Assembly (NCBI GenBank): GCA_964627805.1
Contig: CAZVLA010000049.1
Span: 1 to 64,000, forward strand
Source of the DNA: CAZAMI01 sp964627805
GTDB taxonomy: Archaea > Thermoproteota > Thermoprotei_A > Sulfolobales > NBVN01
Direction of reading: 5' to 3'
Length of the DNA: 64,000 nucleotides
This document shows positions 43,538 to 52,448 of the stretch, piece after piece. Made by a program: the position numbers and the translations under genes. The notes under the pieces are model-generated. The model did not search any database, was not told the origin of the DNA, and saw nothing but the letters and a program-made list of their open reading frames with translations. The first letter of the stretch is position 1. Every line of letters starts with the position of its first letter.

Positions 43538-44869
43538 TTAACCACCTGTACACACGTCTTCAACACTCTCCTCGGATAATCTATCCTTAACACTTACTAT
43601 AAACTTAAGAGCAGTTACTAGTGCGTCGACGTCCTCCCTAGTATTGTATATGTAGAAACTAGCCCTCACCGTACCCTTAATACCTAATCTATAATGTAGT
43701 GGGTGAGCACAGTGCATGCCGGTCCTAACAGCTATTCCGAATAGGTCTAGAGCCTTACCTACTATGTGGTGGTGAAGCCCCTTAATATTGAATGAGATAA
43801 CACCACCTCTAATTTCAGGGTTCTTAGGTCCGTAGATAATTACTTCATCACCTAACTCCTCAAACCTCTTGAACGCGTAACTAACTAAGTCCTTCTCATG
43901 CTCCCTGACATTCTCCATCCCTAGCCTCATTAAGTACTCAGCAGCAGCTGCTAAACCTATCATACCAGCTATGTGCGGCGTTCCTGCTTCAAACCTCCAT
44001 GGTAGGTCATGCCATACAACACCGTCTAGGGTCACGTCTTTAATAGTGTCACCACCGGCTTTGAACGGCTCTAACTCCTCAAGTATGTCCTTCCTACCCC
44101 ATAAGATACCCGTACCCGTAGGACCTAGCATCTTATGGCCGCTGAACGCTAAGAAGTCTATGTCTAGTTCCTTAACATTCACGGGCATGTGCGGTACTGC
44201 TTGAGCACCATCAGCGACAACAATAGCTCCTACTTCATGAGCTAACTTAGCTATTCTCTTAACGTCATTTATTGTACCTAGTACGTTACTCATCATGGTA
44301 ACAGCTACTACTTTAGTCCTTTCACTAATTAACTCCTCAAACTGCTCATACTTCAAGGTACCGTCATCGTTAATGTCTACGTACTTAACCTTAGCACCTA
44401 CTAACTTAGCTAACCTCCTCCATGGGAGCATATTGCTGTGATGCTCCATAACAGTCAATATAATCTCATCACCCTCACGTACGTTCCTCAAACCCCAAGT
44501 GAATGCTATTAAGTTAAGGGCCTCAGTTGAGTTATACGTAAGTATGACCTCCTCCCACGAATTAGCACCTATGAAATGAGCTATCACTTCATGAGCCCTC
44601 TCAAACTCCTCACTAGCTTCCTGACTCAATGTATGGAATCCCCTATGAACGTTAGCACAGTAGTATAGGTAGTAGCGGTTAATAGCGGCAACTACTTGCA
44701 CAGGTTTTAGGGTAGTTGCTGCGTTATCTAAGTAGACTAACCTCCTACCCCTAATCCTCCTCCTAAGTACTGGGAAGTCCTTCCTTACTTCGTAAGGATC
44801 GAAACCAACCTTAGTACGTTCCTCACTACGTACTACTGATTCCTCAACAGTAACGTCATCTGAACTCAC
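43538..44869 (-). CDS. sufS: SufS-type cysteine desulfurase
   Basis: A PLP enzyme of 443 aa: YLDNAATTLKP at the start of the core, EHHSNMLPW, PLP-lysine in AFSGHKMLGPTG, and the catalytic Cys in RTGMHCAHP, the loop typical of class II (SufS/CsdA) desulfurases. An acidic N-terminal extension of about 25 residues precedes it. It takes sulfur from cysteine for Fe-S clusters and possibly thiamine or tRNA thiolation. Its GTG start overlaps the stop of a thioredoxin-like gene as GTGA, so the two are coupled. No SufBCD genes are in the window. Confidence 0.92.
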   Translation of the reverse strand: MSSDDVTVEESVVRSEERTKVGFDPYEVRKDFPVLRRRIRGRRLVYLDNAATTLKPVQVVAAINRYYLYYCANVHRGFHTLSQEASEEFERAHEVIAHFIGANSWEEVILTYNSTEALNLIAFTWGLRNVREGDEIILTVMEHHSNMLPWRRLAKLVGAKVKYVDINDDGTLKYEQFEELISERTKVVAVTMMSNVLGTINDVKRIAKLAHEVGAIVVADGAQAVPHMPVNVKELDIDFLAFSGHKMLGPTGTGILWGRKDILEELEPFKAGGDTIKDVTLDGVVWHDLPWRFEAGTPHIAGMIGLAAAAEYLMRLGMENVREHEKDLVSYAFKRFEELGDEVIIYGPKNPEIRGGVISFNIKGLHHHIVGKALDLFGIAVRTGMHCAHPLHYRLGIKGTVRASFYIYNTREDVDALVTALKFIVSVKDRLSEESVEDVCTGG

Positions 44870-45477
44870 TCCTTACCACCTCCAGCACTACTCAGTAACT
44901 TCTTAAGTAGAGCCAGTATAAGCTCTTCCTCAAGGGACTTCCTCCTAGGTAACTCAACCTTCTCCCCACGTTCAGCCTTAGCAGCCCTCTCAGCGAACTT
45001 AAGTACGACCTCTCCTATCTCATTATCATGTAGTACACCCTCATACTTCTCATCGTAAGCTACTTCTCCGTCCTTAACATGGAGTAATATCGTAGTTGGT
45101 GATGCGTGGACATCGTAGTATTTGAAACTCTCACTAGCTGCTCTAGATTTACATGCGTGAGCAAACCACTCGCAGAGTATTATGACGAAGAAGTAATTCC
45201 TTAACTTAGGTGCGTACTGCCTCACGAAGGGAAACCAGACCTTATCGTACTTCCTACATGCCGGGCACTTAGTATTGTCGAAGTAGAGTACGTAGTAACC
45301 ATCACTAAACGGATTGAATCTAGAGCCGTCCTTATCTATTAAGACCCACTCATCACGCTTAACACTGTATAGGTAGATGCCGTGAGGTGATTTAGGACCT
45401 ACCTCCTTAAAACTAACTATCTCCTTCATTAATTTCTCGGTCATACTCCTTATTACCTGCTCCACCTCATCCATCAT
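44866..45477 (-). CDS. thioredoxin-fold protein with CPAC motif
   Basis: The redox pair C-P-A-C is in YFDNTKCPACRKYDKVWFPF near residue 75, followed by a thioredoxin strand and a cis-Pro SPTTILL. Unlike classic thioredoxins it has about 70 extra N-terminal residues and a charged C-terminal tail. Start is likely ATG 45477 or 45474 after GGGGGGTG; a GTG at 45483 is also possible. It is translationally coupled to sufS, so a role as a reductant or sulfur-transfer partner of the desulfurase is a reasonable inference. Confidence 0.82.
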   Translation of the reverse strand: MMDEVEQVIRSMTEKLMKEIVSFKEVGPKSPHGIYLYSVKRDEWVLIDKDGSRFNPFSDGYYVLYFDNTKCPACRKYDKVWFPFVRQYAPKLRNYFFVIILCEWFAHACKSRAASESFKYYDVHASPTTILLHVKDGEVAYDEKYEGVLHDNEIGEVVLKFAERAAKAERGEKVELPRRKSLEEELILALLKKLLSSAGGGKE

Positions 45478-45656
45478 ACACACCCCCCAAGAACAGTGTT
45501 ATAGGTGATAGTATTATCGTTATGCTACACCCTATCCATTAAACGTAGGTAAGGAACTAAATATACTTAGTATACCTAAGGAAGCACGTCCTAAAACCTA
45601 AAAGCCCCTCACCTTTTAAGTAAGGATTGCCCTTAAGGGAGCATTTGGTGGTGTGG

Positions 45657-46178
45657 TTGAGCATAGATACTCAAGAAGTTAAAGTAAGTAATATTGAGGT
45701 TAAGGGGCTCGAACCTACCGCTGAACCTGAAACCGTAATTGCTAGGGACGAGTTATTAGTGATTCATAGGGAATTAGATGAGTTAAGGAGGGATTTAAAT
45801 GAATTAAGTAGTGATGTAGCTAATGTTGTTGGTGAGTTAAGTAACTTAGGGTTTAGGATCAAATCATTCGAAGGTGCGTGGAGGAGTGTTCATGGGAAGG
45901 TGAGGAAGCTAGAGTCAGTTGTATCTAAGGAGACTAGAGAGGGTAAGAAGGCGTCACTAGTAATTAGGTTAATAGGTCAGTGGAAGTCGCAGGTATGTAA
46001 GCACGCGAGAACCGGGGTATGCGACGCTTGGAGATTAGGGAGTGATGTAGTTAAGGAGATTAAGGAGTTGTTTGGGGCTGAATCTATTAAGGACGTCGAC
46101 GGTGAGTTAAGGATAGTACCTACTAAGGTACCTCATCTCTGTGCTTTATGCCCCCTCTTTAAGTTAAGTAAGGAGTAA
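45657..46178 (+). CDS. coiled-coil protein with C-terminal paired cysteines
   Basis: Not recognised by name. A predicted coiled coil spans most of the N-terminal half (ELDELRRDLNELSSDVANVV). The C-terminal half holds CKHARTGVC and CALC, a C-x7-C plus C-x2-C set suited to zinc or an Fe-S cluster. I prefer the TTG at 45657, preceded by GGTGGTG and about 40 nt from a TATA-like TTTTAAGTAA (45613-45622); the frame is open up to 45627. It is divergent from the thioredoxin-sufS operon. Confidence 0.6.
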   Translation: MSIDTQEVKVSNIEVKGLEPTAEPETVIARDELLVIHRELDELRRDLNELSSDVANVVGELSNLGFRIKSFEGAWRSVHGKVRKLESVVSKETREGKKASLVIRLIGQWKSQVCKHARTGVCDAWRLGSDVVKEIKELFGAESIKDVDGELRIVPTKVPHLCALCPLFKLSKE

Positions 46179-46189
46179 TTCAATGTAAG

Positions 46190-46197
46190 TATTTAAA
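46190..46197 (+). promoter_or_regulatory. TATA box of the THUMP methyltransferase gene
   Basis: TATTTAAA lies about 27 nt before the start codon at 46221. Transcription would therefore begin almost at the start codon, and no ribosome site precedes it, so a leaderless mRNA is expected. Confidence 0.55.
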
Positions 46198-46220
46198 CCT
46201 AAATTAAATTTTGTAAGTAC

Positions 46221-47372
46221 GTGATGAGGTACTTCGTCACATCACCGCTCGGTATTGAGGAGTTAGTAGCTAGAGAACTTAATGAGTTAGGAGTAGGTAA
46301 CCTAAGTACTGACATAGGTAAGGTATTCTTCACAGCACCTGAGGAATTCATTTACAAAGGTAACTTCATGTTAAGAACAATCAACAGGTTATTCATACTA
46401 CTAGTTAGAGATAGGTTTAACGACTTAAAGGACTTAAGGAGATTAGCATCCAGTATTGATTACACAGAATTCATAGACCCTAAATCATCATTCGCAGTTA
46501 GAGCTGATAGGGTAGGTAAGCACGACTTCACGAGTATCGACGTTAAGAGAGAGGTTGGTGCCGGTATTATCGAGTCCTATAAAGAGAGTACCGGGATTAG
46601 ATTGAAGGTTAACCTAGATAATCCAGACGTTGAGGTCTACGCATTAGTTAGGGATAGTGAGTTCGTACTAGGTATAAACACAACAGGTACTTCACTACAT
46701 AGGAGGGGATACCGAGTATATAACCACCCAGCAGCCCTAAAGACTACATTAGCGGCTGCCCTTGTAATACTAACTGAGATCAGTGATGATGAGCCTTTCT
46801 TAGACCCCATGTGTGGCGGAGGTACTATAGCTATTGAGGCAGTTCATAAGGTTAGGAAATACCCGATAATACTGTTTAGGTATGATTACGCGTTTAGGAA
46901 GTTAAGGATATACGACCCTATAGCGGAGTCCTTAGTTGAGGAAGAATTACTAAGTAATGTTAGGTTAAGTAAGTCACCTACTTACTGCGTGGACATTAGT
47001 GATAAGCACTTAGAGGGAGCTAGAGCTAACGCATTAGCTGGTAGGGTCTACGACGTAATGAGGTTCATTAGAGGAGATTCAACACATTCACGAACGTACG
47101 AGTTAATTAAGGGTGAGGTAGGTAGTGTTAAGCACGTAGCACTAAACCCACCTTACGGTATGAGGTTCCATAACCCAAGGAAAATACCTATGTTCTACAA
47201 GGAATTCCTAAGGGTAGTAAGTAGTGAATTGAGTGGTGCTAACGTAGCATTAATCACGGCAGCGGTTAAGGCTATGGAGTGGGCGGTGAATGAGGTAGGT
47301 GTTAAGGTCGTTAAGAGAATTAATGTAATGCATGGCGGGTTACCGGCTAGGATATACTTGATTAAGACTTAG
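46221..47372 (+). CDS. trm14: THUMP-domain tRNA (guanine-N2) methyltransferase, Trm14-like
   Basis: The N-terminal ferredoxin-like and THUMP region (to about residue 160) is followed by a Rossmann methyltransferase with DPMCGGGTIAIEA (SAM-binding), CVDISDKHLEGARANA and catalytic ALNPPYG (N-P-P-Y). This matches Trm14/TrmN, which makes m2G6 in tRNA. Length 383 aa. GTG 46221 and ATG 46224 are adjacent starts. The mRNA appears leaderless from the TATA position. Confidence 0.88.
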   Translation: MMRYFVTSPLGIEELVARELNELGVGNLSTDIGKVFFTAPEEFIYKGNFMLRTINRLFILLVRDRFNDLKDLRRLASSIDYTEFIDPKSSFAVRADRVGKHDFTSIDVKREVGAGIIESYKESTGIRLKVNLDNPDVEVYALVRDSEFVLGINTTGTSLHRRGYRVYNHPAALKTTLAAALVILTEISDDEPFLDPMCGGGTIAIEAVHKVRKYPIILFRYDYAFRKLRIYDPIAESLVEEELLSNVRLSKSPTYCVDISDKHLEGARANALAGRVYDVMRFIRGDSTHSRTYELIKGEVGSVKHVALNPPYGMRFHNPRKIPMFYKEFLRVVSSELSGANVALITAAVKAMEWAVNEVGVKVVKRINVMHGGLPARIYLIKT

Positions 47373-47423
47373 TGACTACCTAAGTTATTAAATTCCTCTA
47401 GTAATTAATGAGTGGTGCTTCAT

Positions 47424-47879
47424 TTGAGTGAGGAGATAAGGTTAGGTATCGTAGTAGCCGAGTTTAATTACGACATAACTTACTTAATGCTTCAGAAAGC
47501 CCTAAACCACGCTAAGTTCCTAGGTGCTAAGGTGGTTTACGTACTTAAGGTACCGGGGACCTTCGAGATACCGATAGGTGTCAAGAAACTCCTGGAGAAG
47601 GGGGGTATTGACGCGGTAGTTGCGTTAGGTGCTGTGATCCAGGGGGAGACGAAGCATGATGAGTTAGTAGCTAATCAAGCAGCTAGGAAGATCATGGATC
47701 TGAGCCTAGAGTACGGAAAGCCCGTTACTTTAGGTGTGATAGGTCCTGGAGCATCGAGAATGCAGGCTTTGGAGCGTGTTGAGGACTACGCTAGAAGGGC
47801 TGTTGAGGCAGCCATTAAGTTGGTTAAGAGGTTTAGAGCGTTAGCTGAGGTTAGTGGTGAGGAGGTCATTATAGAGTGA
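47424..47879 (+). CDS. ribH: 6,7-dimethyl-8-ribityllumazine synthase
   Basis: The signature VPGTFEIPIGVKKLLEKG, then ALGAVIQGETKHDELVANQAARKIMDL, is diagnostic for RibH, which joins the two precursors in the penultimate step of riboflavin synthesis. I place the start at TTG 47424 with GGTG 6 nt upstream; the frame also opens at GTG 47412. It is followed 7 nt later by GTP cyclohydrolase III, so the pair is a riboflavin/F420 operon. Confidence 0.92.
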   Translation: MSEEIRLGIVVAEFNYDITYLMLQKALNHAKFLGAKVVYVLKVPGTFEIPIGVKKLLEKGGIDAVVALGAVIQGETKHDELVANQAARKIMDLSLEYGKPVTLGVIGPGASRMQALERVEDYARRAVEAAIKLVKRFRALAEVSGEEVIIE

Positions 47880-47886
47880 GGGTGCT

Positions 47887-48597
47887 ATGACGTACGTGGT
47901 ACTGATAGTGTTTCAGGGGTATCGTGAGTGGACTGAGTCATTAGGTAGTGATAGGGAGTGGTTAATACAGCTTATTCAGTCTAGGCTGTATGAGGTAATT
48001 CAGTCGGTTAGTAAGGACTACGATGGCATAGCCCTTCCTATGAGGTACGACGTTCAGTTAGCCTTAATACCTCCTGAGACTGATGTTGAGGAATTCATTA
48101 ATTCGTTAAAGGAGGCGTTGAGTAGGTATTCACCGACACCAGTAATTGCTAAGGCGTGTTGTGGTGAGTTGCCCGAGGTAATTAATGAGTGCGGTAGGTA
48201 CTTAGCTGAGGACTTCATAGGTAGGTGCGAGAGTTACGAACCTTTAGTAGTTGTTCATGCAGACCTAAATTACTTCACGAAATTCACTGAAGTTAATGGT
48301 GTCCTCAGTTCATATAATAGAATAATTGATTACATATCGACGGTTAGTAGTAAGTTACGTGATAAGGCCTACATACAGTACTTAGGAGGCGATAATGTAG
48401 TGGCACTTACGTCGATTAGGAATTTAGAGGAGGTTGTTAAGGTAATGACTTCATTCAAGGACGTTAAGGTAGGTGTGGGCATATCACTTAAACCTAGATT
48501 AGCCTTCTCTAAAGCTGCTGAGGCATTGAGCATATTAAGATCTGAGGGTAGGGTAAGGAAGTACTTAATACTTCAGGATGAGGATCTCAGTAATTAG
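47887..48597 (+). CDS. arfA: archaeal GTP cyclohydrolase III
   Basis: The 236-aa protein has the two-palm layout of GTP cyclohydrolase III: QSRLYEVIQ in the first half, then VHADLNYFTKFT and YLGGDNVVAL (a GGDN motif comparable to cyclase GGDEF loops). It opens GTP to a formylated pyrimidine, the first step of archaeal riboflavin and F420 synthesis. ATG start in GGTGCTATG, close behind ribH. The family assignment relies on recalled motifs. Confidence 0.82.
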   Translation: MTYVVLIVFQGYREWTESLGSDREWLIQLIQSRLYEVIQSVSKDYDGIALPMRYDVQLALIPPETDVEEFINSLKEALSRYSPTPVIAKACCGELPEVINECGRYLAEDFIGRCESYEPLVVVHADLNYFTKFTEVNGVLSSYNRIIDYISTVSSKLRDKAYIQYLGGDNVVALTSIRNLEEVVKVMTSFKDVKVGVGISLKPRLAFSKAAEALSILRSEGRVRKYLILQDEDLSN

Positions 48598-48647
48598 GTT
48601 CAAGAAAAGCTTTCAGTCCTTAATAACTATTTAACTCGGTGTAAGTC

Positions 48648-49619
48648 CTGACAAAGGTACTCCTAATTAGCGGGGATCTGCTCCTTAAGTTAGTTAAGCC
48701 TAAGGACTTAGTAGAGTACATAGCTGAGTGCTTCAGGATGCTAAGTGAGGGTAAGGTAGTGATGCCGTCGAGGACCGTGATGTGGGTTAAGGGTAATTGG
48801 TGGGGTATCATGCAGGCTTACGTACCTAATCATGGTGTAGGTGTTAAGATAGTTAATGTAATCCCTAAGAACGTAGAGAGGGGATTACCTACTATTCAAG
48901 CCTTAGTAACTCTGTTTGATGAGGATCTAGGCTCCCCGCTAGCCGTTATTGAGGGTTCAGTACTTACTGCTTTAAGAACCGCAGCAGCTAGTGCGTTATC
49001 AATTAAGTACTTAGCACCTACTGAGGGTTCGTTAGGGATTATAGGTACTGGTTATCAGGCTAGGTATCAATTAAGATTTGCTCTTGAGTACTTCAAGGCT
49101 CACGAAGTTAAGATATACGATGTTAGACCTAAGGCAATGGAAGGTTTTAAGAGATATGCTAGGGAGGAGTTAGGTATTGACGTTACGGTATGTAAGAACT
49201 CAGATGAAGTGGTTAAGGGCGCGTCATTAATTATTGAAGCATCAACTACTAAGGAACCAGTGATACATGGTAGGTACTTGAGTGAGCCCGTCCACGTAGT
49301 CAGCATAGGTGCTCACACGCCAGAGTCAAGAGCTATTGATGATGACGCTATTAAATTAGCTAATTACTTCGTAGTTGATTATAGAAAGGCTGTACTAGAG
49401 GAGACCGGAGATGTGATAATACCTGTTAAGGAGGGTCTACTGAACATTAATAAAGTATGTGAATTAGGTGAGTTAGTTAGTGGTAAGTGCGTAGTACGTA
49501 AGGGTGAGGGAGTTAGTATATATAAGAGCGTAGGAGTAGCTATTCAAGATGTATGCGCGGCTAATTATGCTTACAAATTAGCTACTAAGGAGAGGCTAGG
49601 TAAGTACGTTGAGTTGTAA
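48648..49619 (+). CDS. ornithine cyclodeaminase/alanine dehydrogenase family protein with probable CTG start
   Basis: The core VIEGSVLTALRTAAASALSIKYLAP and the Rossmann motif GIIGTGYQARYQL identify the OCD/mu-crystallin family, which includes archaeal alanine dehydrogenase. The first ATG in frame (48738) would remove about 30 residues that match the family's N-terminus (LLISGDLLLKLVKPKDLVEY). An in-frame stop lies at 48642-48644, and the only start-like codons between it and 48738 are CTG. CTG 48648 has GGTG 6 nt upstream. Product then is about 323 aa. It reads toward the convergent gene that begins one base after its stop. Confidence 0.8.
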   Translation: MTKVLLISGDLLLKLVKPKDLVEYIAECFRMLSEGKVVMPSRTVMWVKGNWWGIMQAYVPNHGVGVKIVNVIPKNVERGLPTIQALVTLFDEDLGSPLAVIEGSVLTALRTAAASALSIKYLAPTEGSLGIIGTGYQARYQLRFALEYFKAHEVKIYDVRPKAMEGFKRYAREELGIDVTVCKNSDEVVKGASLIIEASTTKEPVIHGRYLSEPVHVVSIGAHTPESRAIDDDAIKLANYFVVDYRKAVLEETGDVIIPVKEGLLNINKVCELGELVSGKCVVRKGEGVSIYKSVGVAIQDVCAANYAYKLATKERLGKYVEL

Positions 49620-50075
49620 CTACTCATTACCCCTACGTAGGAGTTCAGCATCACCGTATAGTGTATCGAATAGGTATGTATTAGGTCCTAACTTAATTAT
49701 TAAGTATATTTTATATGCTTGAATAACCTCTTTAACAGTGATCTTAGGTGGTAGGAAGGCTTTCCATACACGCATTGCGTAATAAGCTAAGAATCTCCTA
49801 GCTACCTCCTCAGCCTTCTTGATACTTACCCTAGGGGGTACTACTAATGATTCATCAATATCAGCTACTTCAGTATCGGGTATTGAGTCAGCTGGGTAGG
49901 CCCTGTTTCTAGCCATGTCAACTAATACGTATGCATTGACCTTAACGGGCTGTCTAAGTAACTTACGAACCTCAAGTAGGAACTTAAAGAACGTATATGG
50001 GTAGTAGACAATACCAACTACTTCAGAATCCTTAGGGGGGTTCTTTAAGGGCTTAATCACCTTAGCCTTAACCAA
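49620..50075 (-). CDS. hypothetical protein, 151 aa
   Basis: Unrecognised. It has a hydrophobic, aromatic N-terminal stretch (VVGIVYYPYTFFKFLL) and a core of alternating strands and helices (NAYVLVDMARNRAYPADS), then a long helix and IIKLGPNTYLFDTLYG. It is probably soluble, with a membrane- or protein-facing surface. TTG start with GGTG 8-9 nt upstream. It lies just downstream of the symporter gene on the same strand and may belong to that unit. Confidence 0.55.
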   Translation of the reverse strand: MVKAKVIKPLKNPPKDSEVVGIVYYPYTFFKFLLEVRKLLRQPVKVNAYVLVDMARNRAYPADSIPDTEVADIDESLVVPPRVSIKKAEEVARRFLAYYAMRVWKAFLPPKITVKEVIQAYKIYLIIKLGPNTYLFDTLYGDAELLRRGNE

Positions 50076-50156
50076 TTAAGGCAGCACCTAATCATTAAGT
50101 AAGTTAAAGTACGTAATTAGGGTTGCTGTAGTGAATTAAGTAAAAAGGTGGGGTTG

Positions 50157-52004
50157 TTATTTAACTAACCCCCTAGCTAATACGAAGTTCTTAACGTAAT
50201 CAATCTCACTAATAGCTACCTCCTTAACTTCACTACCCTTACTTACCTCACCTAACTCACTAGGTGTTGGTGTCTCCATAAGCCTAAACGCCCTCTCAAC
50301 ATGCTCCGTCTTAGCAGGGGTTGAGAAGTAGCTAGTAACTATAGCGACTACCGTGGCTGTTGGGAACCCTATGAGTAATTCGTACCACCATGCACTATAC
50401 TTAGGATCTACGAAGTACCTAATGTATACCCAAGGAACCCAGAAGGCAGTAGTTACTAGAGCAGCTACTACAGCTGCCTTAAGTCCCTTAACACCATCCC
50501 TCTCAATTAGGTAAGCACCTATGAATGTAACTACGAACACTATGATAGGTACTGAAGCAGCTAGTAGGGGTAGTTGAGCGTTGTAATTACCTCCTGGGCA
50601 GAAGATCCATCCCTTACTATAGCTCTTCCATATTATTATAGTTGAAGCACCCGTGACTATAGCCGCGAATGCCGCACTAGGTGTTAACCTCCTCCACAGC
50701 ACCGATAACAGCATTATAGGTCCGAAAGCAGCTCCTAAACCACCCCAAGCGAATAGTACGAAGTAGTAAACCGACTTGCCGAAGAACAGAGCCCATATTA
50801 GGGCAGCTATACCTATTACTAAAGTAACGATCCTACTCCATAGGACTAGCCTAGCCTCCTCCAACGACTTCTTAAAGGTCTTCCTGTAGATATCCTCAAC
50901 TATGGCACTAGCGGCAACCAATAGCTGAGAGTCGGCGGTAGACATCATTAAAGCTATGGGTGCTGCGAGAACAACACCAGCTAATATCGGGTTTAAGTGC
51001 TTAAGAGCGAGCATAGGTAGAGCTTCCTCAGGGTCCTTAATACTTGATGCTACGTCGGGGGTTACCCTAGCTATCCAGCCAGCTGACTGAGCTAGGTAAT
51101 ACACCACTAATAACAGTATCATAGCCGTTAAGGCGGCCTTCTTGAGATCCTTAGGTCTCTTGATGCCCATGAACCTAACTGTGATGTGTGGATTACCGGG
51201 CCACCCAAAACCTATCGCTATGTACGATAGCATAATTATCAGTAGTAAGGCACCTCCGTAGCTATATCCCCAGAAGTTATTGAGGCTAAGTAGGGTCAGC
51301 CCTGACTTACCTACGTGTGTATGCGCCATTAAGTTGAAGAGGTTAGCAGGTCCTCCAATAGCTGCTAATCCAGCACTGACTATCAGTACCAGACCTATTA
51401 CTGCCCACCAACCCTGCACGTAGTCTGTCCAGCATACTGCGAAGAACCCCCCTAGTACGGTATAGATTATCATGACTATAGCTCCTATAGCTATCCATAA
51501 CTTAAGGTTAGTTGATATGCCGGAGACGGCGGCTATCGCTGAGAATACCTTACCTGATGCGAGGAACTGAGCACCTACGTAGGCTGAGAGGAAGAGCACT
51601 ATGATTAGTGCTGAGGTAATCCTTAACACACCCCTATCCTCACCCAACCTAGCCTCTAGGTAGGTAGGTATTGTTAGGGCACCTACGGACTCAGTGAACC
51701 TCCTTATCCTCCTAGATATTACGGTCCAGCACATTAGGTCAGCGTAGAAGCACCCTATGGTGTTCCATGTTGAGTTAATACCTGATGTGAATCCCTCACT
51801 AGGTAATCCTAAACCTACCCAACCACTCATCTCACTAGCTCTCTCGCTAAATGCTATGACGTAAGGCCCTAACCTCCTACCACCTAGTATGTAGTCAGCT
51901 AAGTTCTTAACGTACTTCTCAACTATGAACCCAATAGCTAGTACTATAGCGAAGTACACACCTAAGGTAGTGAATATTGTCTCAGCAGTACCCCAGTGGA
52001 CCAT
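50157..52004 (-). CDS. putP: sodium/solute symporter (SSS family, PutP-like)
   Basis: A 615-aa membrane protein with about 13 helices. SSS hallmarks are visible: ILGGRRLGPYVIAFSERASEMSGWVGLGLPS near the start, the GGFFAVCWTDYVQG loop, and PDVASSIKDPEEALP. It most resembles sodium:proline symporters. It overlaps by 1 nt the upstream gene for a 61-aa two-helix protein (stop and start share TAATG). The divergent dehydrogenase operon fits a proline uptake and oxidation module, although the substrate is inferred. Confidence 0.88.
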   Translation of the reverse strand: MVHWGTAETIFTTLGVYFAIVLAIGFIVEKYVKNLADYILGGRRLGPYVIAFSERASEMSGWVGLGLPSEGFTSGINSTWNTIGCFYADLMCWTVISRRIRRFTESVGALTIPTYLEARLGEDRGVLRITSALIIVLFLSAYVGAQFLASGKVFSAIAAVSGISTNLKLWIAIGAIVMIIYTVLGGFFAVCWTDYVQGWWAVIGLVLIVSAGLAAIGGPANLFNLMAHTHVGKSGLTLLSLNNFWGYSYGGALLLIIMLSYIAIGFGWPGNPHITVRFMGIKRPKDLKKAALTAMILLLVVYYLAQSAGWIARVTPDVASSIKDPEEALPMLALKHLNPILAGVVLAAPIALMMSTADSQLLVAASAIVEDIYRKTFKKSLEEARLVLWSRIVTLVIGIAALIWALFFGKSVYYFVLFAWGGLGAAFGPIMLLSVLWRRLTPSAAFAAIVTGASTIIIWKSYSKGWIFCPGGNYNAQLPLLAASVPIIVFVVTFIGAYLIERDGVKGLKAAVVAALVTTAFWVPWVYIRYFVDPKYSAWWYELLIGFPTATVVAIVTSYFSTPAKTEHVERAFRLMETPTPSELGEVSKGSEVKEVAISEIDYVKNFVLARGLVK

Positions 52005-52189
52005 TACCTACCCACCTCCTCCCTCTCCTTAATAAGCCCCATCGTAACATCAACGGCTATCCCCAGCATAATCAGCTGCACGATTATCTGGCCCCACCAG
52101 AATACCTCCGGTATGTGAGTGAATGCTAGTATCACGATTACGGTTATACATATAGCTATCACAATTAAGCTGTAGACCTCCCTCATCAC
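52004..52189 (-). CDS. small two-helix membrane protein accompanying the symporter
   Basis: A 61-aa protein with two membrane helices (about 6-23 and 30-50) and a charged end, KEREEVGR. Small proteins of this kind precede some SSS symporter genes and may stabilise or regulate them; that link is inferred from position and 1-nt overlap. The start is GTG or the adjacent ATG. It leads the symporter transcript. Confidence 0.65.
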   Translation of the reverse strand: MMREVYSLIVIAICITVIVILAFTHIPEVFWWGQIIVQLIMLGIAVDVTMGLIKEREEVGR

Positions 52190-52448
52190 GGCATTAATAC
52201 CTCAATATATCAATTACTACCCTGAAGTATAAAAGCATTATACACTACTAACACTATTATAGTGAACATTATTTACAATAATTACTTGACATAGAGGTTT
52301 CAACATTAAAATTACTTCTTAGTTAACTTCTACGTGAGGGTTCTTTAAGTTATAAGTCCTTCATTTACGGAGGTCCATGAAATACTATCTCTATGGGTAG
52401 ACTACCTTTAATTAACTCCCCTTCAGAGTATCTTATGGTGTCGAATTA
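52190..52448. promoter_or_regulatory. divergent promoter region between symporter and dehydrogenase operons
   Basis: Minus strand: CTTTTATAC at 52227-52235, about 40 nt before the small-protein start, is a good TATA box. Plus strand: TTATAAGT at about 52350-52357 lies about 90 nt before the dehydrogenase start and is weaker. The AT-rich middle holds several short dyads such as AGTATAAAAGCATTATAC. Shared control of uptake and oxidation by one regulator binding here is plausible but unproven. Confidence 0.5.
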
